Shown in pieces: positions 8,474 to 12,776 of a stretch of DNA of 12,776 nucleotides. Both the position numbers and the translations under genes were made by a program. Origin of the DNA: QHWF01 sp036848175 (lineage in GTDB: Bacteria > Acidobacteriota > Vicinamibacteria > Vicinamibacterales > CAVVIG01); NCBI GenBank assembly GCA_036848175.1, contig DAIUKO010000225.1, positions 1-12,776 on the forward strand. Direction: 5' to 3'. The notes below the pieces were generated by a model. It ran no database searches and was not told the DNA's origin. It saw only the letters and a list, made by a program, of their open reading frames with translations. Each line of letters opens with the position of its first letter. Within the stretch, counting starts at the first letter, position 1.

Positions 8474-8488
8474 GGCTGATGGACTGAA

Positions 8489-9820
8489 TCAACTGCGGAT
8501 GGCCCAGAACTCCAGGGCCAGGCCCGGGAATTCGCCGGCGATGTGCATCCCGACGCCGCCCGAGTTCTGGAGCTGCTCCCACAGCGCGTCGGTTTGGTCG
8601 AGCTCGAAGTACGCGAAGCCGGCGTGATACGGAATCTGTCGCGGGGCGACGGGAACCGGATGCACCGGCACGCCCGGCAGCTGCAGCCGCACGAGATCGG
8701 TGATTTTCTCGACCGGACCGATCTTGAGCTGCGCCGGAAAACGCCGCCGCAACTCTTCGGACGGAAGATCGGCGCGCGCCGCCAGAATGAACACGGCCGA
8801 GTTGTAGAGCGATCGATCGCCGACCTTGGCCACGCTGATCCCGAATTTCCTCGGCTCGATCGGAATCGAGATCGCGGCCTGGGTGAGCACTTTGCTCAAC
8901 GCGTCGCGCAGCGCCAGGATCACCGGGTCGAACGACTCGCGAAGGCGATCGTGACGATAGGCGGCCAGCTTCGGCGGCCGCTTCGACGTGGTCGTGAACG
9001 TCGACAGCTCCCCCGCCGCCGACACGCAGACATGAAACAGATTCTCCGGATGCACGTCGCCCGAATCGGCGAAGTGGGCGAGCAACGGCTCGTAGCGATT
9101 GATCGCTTGCAGCATCAGGAAGTCGGCAAACTCGGCGGCGGCACCGCGGCCCGTCGCCGCGACGCGGCCGGCGAGCGCTTCCCCGCGCTGATGGAGCAAT
9201 CCGAGGAGCTCCGCCGTGAACGCGGCGAGGCGGTTCGCCGCCTGCACGTGCAGGACGGTCGGAATGAAGTTCTCGTCCAGGACGACTTGCTTGTCCGCCC
9301 GACACTCGACCACATGGGCCAGGGGCACGCACGCGTACGCGCCGGTGACCTCGCTGGCCAGGAGCAGGCGGGTGCGAAGCGTCCCCACTTCGAGCAGCGC
9401 CGGATCGCCGCCGTTCGACGTCGCATTGCGTGCCTGCACCTGACGCACGTCATGGCGCACGAGGTCGTCCGGGCGCGCGCCGCGGTCCGCTTCGATCTCG
9501 CCGGACCGCCGCAGCGGGACGGCCAGATACAGAATCTGGTCGCGGACATCACCGCCGATGTCCAGCGGCGCCGGGAGCGGATCGTCGTCCGGCATCCGAA
9601 AGGGGGTGCCGTCGGGAAAGACGCCGCTCACCCGCCGCAAGGCGGCCTTGCCGATGCTCAGGAGATCACGTTCGAACTCGATTTCCGTGAAGCCCCACGC
9701 GCTCGGAACGAGCGGACGGCAGCGTGTTTCGATGTAGCGCTCGAAATAGCGCTCCTGTTGCTGGAAGTGCTGGGGTTGCAGGAAAAGACCCTGCGACCAA
9801 ATAACCCGGTTATGCGACAT
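8489..9820 (-). CDS. tssK: T6SS baseplate adaptor TssK
   Basis: This 443-residue protein belongs to the TssK/ImpJ/VasE family, the trimeric adaptor that joins the TssEFG baseplate to the TssL/TssM membrane complex. I chose the ATG at 9820 because it begins MSHNRVIWSQGLFLQPQHFQQQ, which matches the family's N-terminus. A TTG at 9844 would add eight residues with no family support. The C-terminus is typical: HAGFAYFELD, then LQNSGGVGMHIAGEFPG and the ending LEFWAIRS. No Shine-Dalgarno sequence precedes either start; the leader reads CTCCCTTCACACGCAC before the ATG. The gene lies 81 bases after fha, a gap with two palindromes, and 15 bases before tssL. In many clusters tssJ lies just before tssK; here it does not. 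Confidence 0.96.
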   Translation of the reverse strand: MSHNRVIWSQGLFLQPQHFQQQERYFERYIETRCRPLVPSAWGFTEIEFERDLLSIGKAALRRVSGVFPDGTPFRMPDDDPLPAPLDIGGDVRDQILYLAVPLRRSGEIEADRGARPDDLVRHDVRQVQARNATSNGGDPALLEVGTLRTRLLLASEVTGAYACVPLAHVVECRADKQVVLDENFIPTVLHVQAANRLAAFTAELLGLLHQRGEALAGRVAATGRGAAAEFADFLMLQAINRYEPLLAHFADSGDVHPENLFHVCVSAAGELSTFTTTSKRPPKLAAYRHDRLRESFDPVILALRDALSKVLTQAAISIPIEPRKFGISVAKVGDRSLYNSAVFILAARADLPSEELRRRFPAQLKIGPVEKITDLVRLQLPGVPVHPVPVAPRQIPYHAGFAYFELDQTDALWEQLQNSGGVGMHIAGEFPGLALEFWAIRS

Positions 9821-9850
9821 GTGCGTGTGAAGGGAGGCCCACAATCTATA

Positions 9851-9868
9851 ACGAATGAGGCGATTCGT
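9851..9868. repeat. Inverted repeat in the tssK leader
   Basis: ACGAAT (9851-9856) and ATTCGT (9863-9868) are perfect 6-base arms around a 6-base loop. The repeat lies in the fha-tssK spacer, about 30 bases before the tssK ATG. As RNA it would make a small hairpin; as DNA it could be an operator half-site pair. There is no T tract, so it is not an intrinsic terminator. Confidence 0.4.
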
Positions 9869-9895
9869 CCACGCTCGGGCATGGCTCTGTGCAAT

Positions 9896-9911
9896 GGATC
9901 ACTAGTGATCC
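9896..9911. repeat. Perfect 16-bp palindrome over the fha stop codon
   Basis: GGATCACTAGTGATCC is fully self-complementary and is centred on CTAG. It contains the last codons of fha, where the frame reads AAG-GAT-CAC-TAG and is followed at once by an in-frame TGA (tandem stops). The RNA could fold as a six-pair stem with a CUAG loop. It has no following T run on either strand, so I do not call it a terminator. Function unknown. Confidence 0.6.
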
Positions 9912-11407
9912 TTGTCCTTCAGCTGTTTCAACTGCTCCTCGTATGCACGCGCAAAATCTTCCCCAAACAGCCTACGGAAGGTTGCTTCCGGATCTTTGAC
10001 GAGGTCCTGACGCCGTTCGCGGAACAGATCCCAATATCGTAACTTCGCGGGAACGAGGCCCTTGCTGGTCCGATCGAAGTCCTCCTGCAGCCGATCGGGA
10101 TCGAATTCGGCAAGCATTGACTCGAACGCGACGCGCATGCCCGCCAGCATCGCGAGCTGGTGATTCCGCAGATCGGCGAAGGCGTCCTCGAAGGCTTCGA
10201 CGGGGCCGAGAAACGCCGGGTTTCGCTTGACCAGCAGGTTGTGGAGCGCGTCCTCGACGTTGGCCGAAAACTTGAGCGGATTGTTCTCGACGGTCCGGAA
10301 TCGGGTCATGCGCATGCGGAATTCGTCTTTGACCTCCCGCCGCGATCGCAGGACGTCCATGACGCCGGACACCACCACGCGAAGGATTTGACCGAACGTC
10401 CGCGCGAGCTCGGGTGTCACATTCGCCGGATCGAGACCGGCGCCCTCGAGAACCGCGGCAAGATTGGCTGTTGCTGGTGGCTCGGCACCCGAAGGCGAAG
10501 GCGCCGGAAGCGCGGACGCTGCGACAGGTGGAGGCGCTGCAGGCGGCGCGCTCGTGGCGATGGGTGCTGGAGAGGCGACTGGTGCGATGGGCGCCGGCGG
10601 CGGAACGTTCCATTCCGCGTCGCGGGTCGGCACGCGTTCAACCCGCTCGCGTGGAGCGGGCCGTGGCGGCGCCGGCGGCTGTGGCGCCGTTCGAGCTTTG
10701 ATCGAAGAGGGCTCATCGGGGGCGAGAGGATCGTAATCATCGGGAATCATCATCGCATCGGGCGCTGGAGGTCGCGCCGGCGCGGGTGCAGGCGGCTGCG
10801 TCGACACGACCGCCGGCGGCCTGAAGTGCGCGTCCAACGGCAAGCCGCGATCGAGATCCCTCACGTTCGGCGCCGGCGGCGGCGTGCGCGGCGCCGCAAG
10901 GTCGAGGAGGGCAAGCGGGTCCAACTCCTGACGGCCCAGCTTCTCCTCGGGGACGTCCAGCGCGGACACGGCGTCGGGCCGGGGCGAAAATGGATCGTCG
11001 AGATCGAACGAGTCCGACTCCTCGAACGGCGACCGTTCAGGCGCGCGCACATGCTGCGGTTCCTCGCGGCGGCGCGGAGCCTCGCGATCGTCGCTCGTGA
11101 TCGACACGCGGATCTCATACGGATCGATCAGGATGCGATCGCCTGCGTTCAGCGCATGTGGTTGCCCGGGCGGGAGCCGGTTCCTCGACGAGTTCACACG
11201 CACACCGTTCGTGCTCCTCGTGTCTTCGATATAGAACGCGCCGTCGCGCCAGGTGATGCGGGCGTGATGACCCGATACTTTCGAATGCGGCAACACCCAT
11301 GTGTTGTCGCTGTCGCGCCCGATCGTTCCGCCGTCATGGCTGAACGTCTGACGGCCCGAGCCCGATTTGGTCGACTGCGATGACGCGATTTCCAGGATCA
11401 GGATCAC
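9902..11407 (-). CDS. fha: T6SS FHA-domain protein (Fha/TagH family), phospho-signalling scaffold
   Basis: This 501-residue cytoplasmic protein has three parts. The N-terminal FHA domain (about 5-105) carries the phosphothreonine-binding residues: GRDSDN (30-35), SGHHA (45-49) and STNGVRVN (65-72). A Pro/Ala-rich and acidic linker spans about 106-315 and repeats the motif DPLA (163-166, 226-229). The C-terminal T6SS-specific helical domain (about 316-495) includes RFRTVENNPLKFS, a family hallmark. Fha proteins are phosphorylated by PpkA-type kinases, dephosphorylated by PppA and bound by TagF, and so license secretion; the phosphatase and TagF are fused downstream in this same cluster. The GTG at 11407 is backed by AAAGAGG (11416-11422), eight bases upstream. 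Tandem stops TAG-TGA end the gene. It is probably the first gene of the fha-tssKLM-tagF/pppA run. Confidence 0.93.
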   Translation of the reverse strand: MILILEIASSQSTKSGSGRQTFSHDGGTIGRDSDNTWVLPHSKVSGHHARITWRDGAFYIEDTRSTNGVRVNSSRNRLPPGQPHALNAGDRILIDPYEIRVSITSDDREAPRRREEPQHVRAPERSPFEESDSFDLDDPFSPRPDAVSALDVPEEKLGRQELDPLALLDLAAPRTPPPAPNVRDLDRGLPLDAHFRPPAVVSTQPPAPAPARPPAPDAMMIPDDYDPLAPDEPSSIKARTAPQPPAPPRPAPRERVERVPTRDAEWNVPPPAPIAPVASPAPIATSAPPAAPPPVAASALPAPSPSGAEPPATANLAAVLEGAGLDPANVTPELARTFGQILRVVVSGVMDVLRSRREVKDEFRMRMTRFRTVENNPLKFSANVEDALHNLLVKRNPAFLGPVEAFEDAFADLRNHQLAMLAGMRVAFESMLAEFDPDRLQEDFDRTSKGLVPAKLRYWDLFRERRQDLVKDPEATFRRLFGEDFARAYEEQLKQLKDKDH

Positions 11408-11423
11408 GGACGTGGCCTCTTTG

Positions 11424-11445
11424 CTCCGGCAGTCTACCGCCAGAG
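11424..11445 (-). repeat. Hairpin just upstream of the fha ribosome binding site
   Basis: On the minus strand CTCTGGC (11445-11439) can pair with GCCGGAG (11430-11424) as a seven-pair RNA stem with one U-G wobble and an 8-base loop. It ends one base before the AAAGAGG ribosome binding site of fha. It could affect translation start or mRNA stability, which is inference from position. Confidence 0.35.
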
Positions 11446-11449
11446 GGAT

Positions 11450-11478
11450 GGTTGGTGATACTGGGCGGGGTTGGTGAT
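11450..11478. repeat. Short tandem repeat GGTTGGTGAT abutting the assembly gap
   Basis: GGTTGGTGAT occurs at 11450-11459 and again at 11469-11478, a 19-base period, and the second copy ends exactly where the N run begins. This may be the visible edge of a longer tandem array between genes. No copy is visible on the other side of the gap, where coding sequence begins at once. Confidence 0.5.
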
Positions 11479-11578
11479 NNNNNNNNNNNNNNNNNNNNNN
11501 NNNNNNNNNNNNNNNNNNNNNNNNNNNNNNNNNNNNNNNNNNNNNNNNNNNNNNNNNNNNNNNNNNNNNNNNNNNNNN
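11479..11578. other. Assembly gap of 100 N
   Basis: Exactly 100 undetermined bases, the conventional placeholder for a scaffold join of unknown length. The real distance and content are unknown. The gap hides the 3' end of the YcaQ-family gene, any promoter further upstream of fha, and possibly more genes. Confidence 0.97.
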
Positions 11579-12648
11579 CGCATCCGATCGAATTCAGCCT
11601 CGAGCTCGCGTTTGAAGGCGCGGTCGCGCGGAGGACGTCCGATGACATAGCCGACCCCGGCCACCATCTCGCCGTTTCTCATCGAGACATTGCCCCAGCC
11701 GATGACGCGGTCGCGCCACAGCAGCGGCAGCGCGTAGTAACCGCGCTGGCGTTGCGACGCCGGCGTGTAGGCCTCGAATCGGTACGGCCATCCCCACAAG
11801 AGCTCGAAGCGGCGGCGGTCCCACACGATCGGATCGAACGGCGCGAGCAGGCGGACGCCGTCCTCGGCCGCGCCGTTTTGCGAGACGCGCTCGTCAGCCG
11901 GCCAGTACCAATCGAGCGCGTCCACGCGCGCATGCGCGAGCCGCGTCCTCGCGCGCAGCAAGGCGCCTTTGATCGCGCTGTGCCACTGCGGAACGGCGTA
12001 TCGCAGCCGGCTCACCACGTACGACAGGCTTGGCGCCGGGAGCGGCGCGTACTTGCGGACGAGCACGTCGACGAGCGCGTCGAGATGTGCCTCACGCGTC
12101 GCCGCATCCGCAGGACCGGGGCCGTGCTCGTGGACCGCGTAGATCCGGACGCCGCGTTCTCGCCTCACGACCCGGAGAAGGCTCCGGTAGTGCATGTCCT
12201 CCAGCATATGCGTCGTCGCCGCCGACGATCCTCCCCAATAATTCGTCACGCGCCCGTGCGAGAAATGCGCGTCCACCTCGCGCGGGTGCACGCTGCCGCG
12301 TTCGCGGACGAATTCGAGCAGCGCCTCGACTCTCTTTCTCCGCGCCCTCGGCCAGTACGAGATGTCGAAGCGGGGATGCATCAAGGCGAACACGGCACTC
12401 GACACGAAGCCGTAGTTGATGAAGGTGTCCTCTTCCACGCCCAGCGTCTCGTAGCGGCGCTCGAGATCGCCGGAGCGATATCCTTTGACGCGATGCCGCA
12501 GCGTGAGGTCCTGCGCGCGCGCCGGCGCGCGAATCGGATCGGCCTGCACGAAGCCCAGCGTCTCGATCGCGCGTCTCAGCGTGGTCGGCGTGAACAGACT
12601 GCGGTCGACGGCGTAGCGGCGCAGGTCGGCCAGGGATGGCGACGGCAT
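11579..12648 (-). CDS. YcaQ-family (HTH_42) winged-helix DNA glycosylase, C-terminus hidden by the gap
   Basis: About 356 residues are visible of a protein in the HTH_42/YcaQ family (E. coli YcaQ/AlkX and Streptomyces AZL), which removes bulky alkylated bases and unhooks DNA interstrand crosslinks. The ATG at 12648 begins MPSPSLADLRRY. The catalytic-type QxD motif is present as Q35-A36-D37 within GFVQADPIRAPARAQD. The C-terminal half has LLAPFDPIVWDRRRFELLWG (267-286) and YTPASQRQRGYYALP (294-308), classic for the family. The visible reading ends in EFDRM at the gap; related proteins end soon after such a segment, so perhaps only about ten residues are lost. Any reading of this frame through the Ns to 11434 is arbitrary. 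The gene has no functional link to T6SS, and its adjacency rests on scaffolding. Winged-helix repair function is inferred from the family. Confidence 0.9.
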
Positions 12649-12710
12649 GTGTCTTCAGAGATTGTCGCCTGTTACGCGGTGTGTGTCCGACCGGGTAATA
12701 TTTCGGCGGG

Positions 12711-12776
12711 GTGAGCTTGACGTTCGTCAGACAGCCTGAAGCCAGATCGATGGTGCGCGCAGCCGTGATCTCGGGC
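12711..12776 (+). CDS. Possible start of a divergent gene, truncated by the window edge
   Basis: A frame from GTG at 12711 (or ATG at 12750, same frame) stays open for 22 codons to the window end and reads VSLTFVRQPEARSMVRAAV at its start. It points away from the YcaQ-family gene, leaving a 62-base divergent spacer. TAATAT (12696-12701) could be a -10 box but is only nine bases from the GTG, which would suit the ATG start better. There is no clear ribosome binding site. I do not recognise the product, and 66 bases are too few to prove coding. Confidence 0.28.
   Translation, partial: MSLTFVRQPEARSMVRAAVISG

Noticed and set aside
9820..9844. TTG at 9844 as the tssK start
   Set aside because: It adds MWASLHTH, which has no counterpart in the family, and has no ribosome binding site. 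The ATG at 9820 gives the typical N-terminus.
9896..9911. Vector remnant: the palindrome shares ATCACTAGTGA with a common TA-cloning vector junction
   Set aside because: Only 11 bases match, no polylinker flanks it, and the fha frame runs naturally into it.
8543..10042. A 499-codon plus-strand frame across tssK and the end of fha
   Set aside because: Antisense shadow of two well-supported genes; no family resemblance.
10160..11383. A 407-codon plus-strand frame antisense to fha
   Set aside because: The product is nearly all Arg/Gly, the complement of the Pro/Ala-rich linker. No domain.
11380..12714. A 444-codon plus-strand frame through the N run
   Set aside because: It spans undetermined bases and is antisense to the YcaQ-family gene, so its continuity is an artefact.
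1..12776. CRISPR array, tRNA, rRNA, insertion sequence, attachment site or toxin/immunity pair
   Set aside because: No regularly spaced repeats, RNA gene signatures, transposase genes or terminal inverted repeats were seen. No small effector/immunity gene lies between the core T6SS genes.

Overview
This window is a block of canonical type VI secretion system (T6SS) genes from a GC-rich Gram-negative bacterium. Eight T6SS genes lie on the minus strand. A YcaQ-type DNA glycosylase gene lies beyond a 100-N scaffold gap. The phylum cannot be settled from the sequence. The gene set (OmpA-tailed TssL, TagF-PppA fusion, Fha) resembles that of Agrobacterium-like proteobacteria. The composition and the short GGTTGGTGAT repeats between genes would also fit Acidobacteriota, which is only a guess. 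The N run and the cut-off genes at both ends indicate a draft or metagenome scaffold.

Layout, in the direction of transcription (right to left). Positions 11407-9902 hold fha (FHA-domain scaffold). Positions 9820-8489 hold tssK (baseplate adaptor). Positions 8473-7160 hold tssL with an OmpA-like tail. Positions 7156-3671 hold tssM (IcmF family, Walker A intact). Positions 3667-2198 hold a tagF-pppA fusion (post-translational repressor plus PP2C phosphatase). From tssK to tagF-pppA the gaps are 15, 3 and 3 bases, so these are very probably co-transcribed and partly translationally coupled. A 226-base spacer (1972-2197) follows, with a plausible sigma-70 promoter, a direct repeat and a weak hairpin. 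It leads into tssA (1971-919), tssB (896-384) and tssC (from 351, cut by the window edge).

How the genes work together: TssL and TssM form the inner-membrane complex and TssK joins it to the baseplate. TssA nucleates and primes polymerisation of the TssB/TssC contractile sheath. Fha, TagF and PppA form the threonine-phosphorylation control layer, in which Fha is the phospho-target or scaffold, PppA reverses phosphorylation and TagF represses. The matching kinase (PpkA/TagE), TssJ, TssE/F/G, Hcp, VgrG and ClpV are not in the window; some probably lie beyond tssC.

Right of the gap (11579-12648, minus) is a nearly complete HTH_42/YcaQ-family gene that keeps the QxD catalytic motif. Its adjacency to the T6SS is only a scaffold claim. 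A possible divergent gene starts near 12711 and runs off the end.

I do not see an undescribed system here. The points most worth a second look are the TagF-PppA fusion, the repeat and palindrome structures in the three leader regions (before tssA, tssK and fha), and the tandem repeat that abuts the assembly gap.
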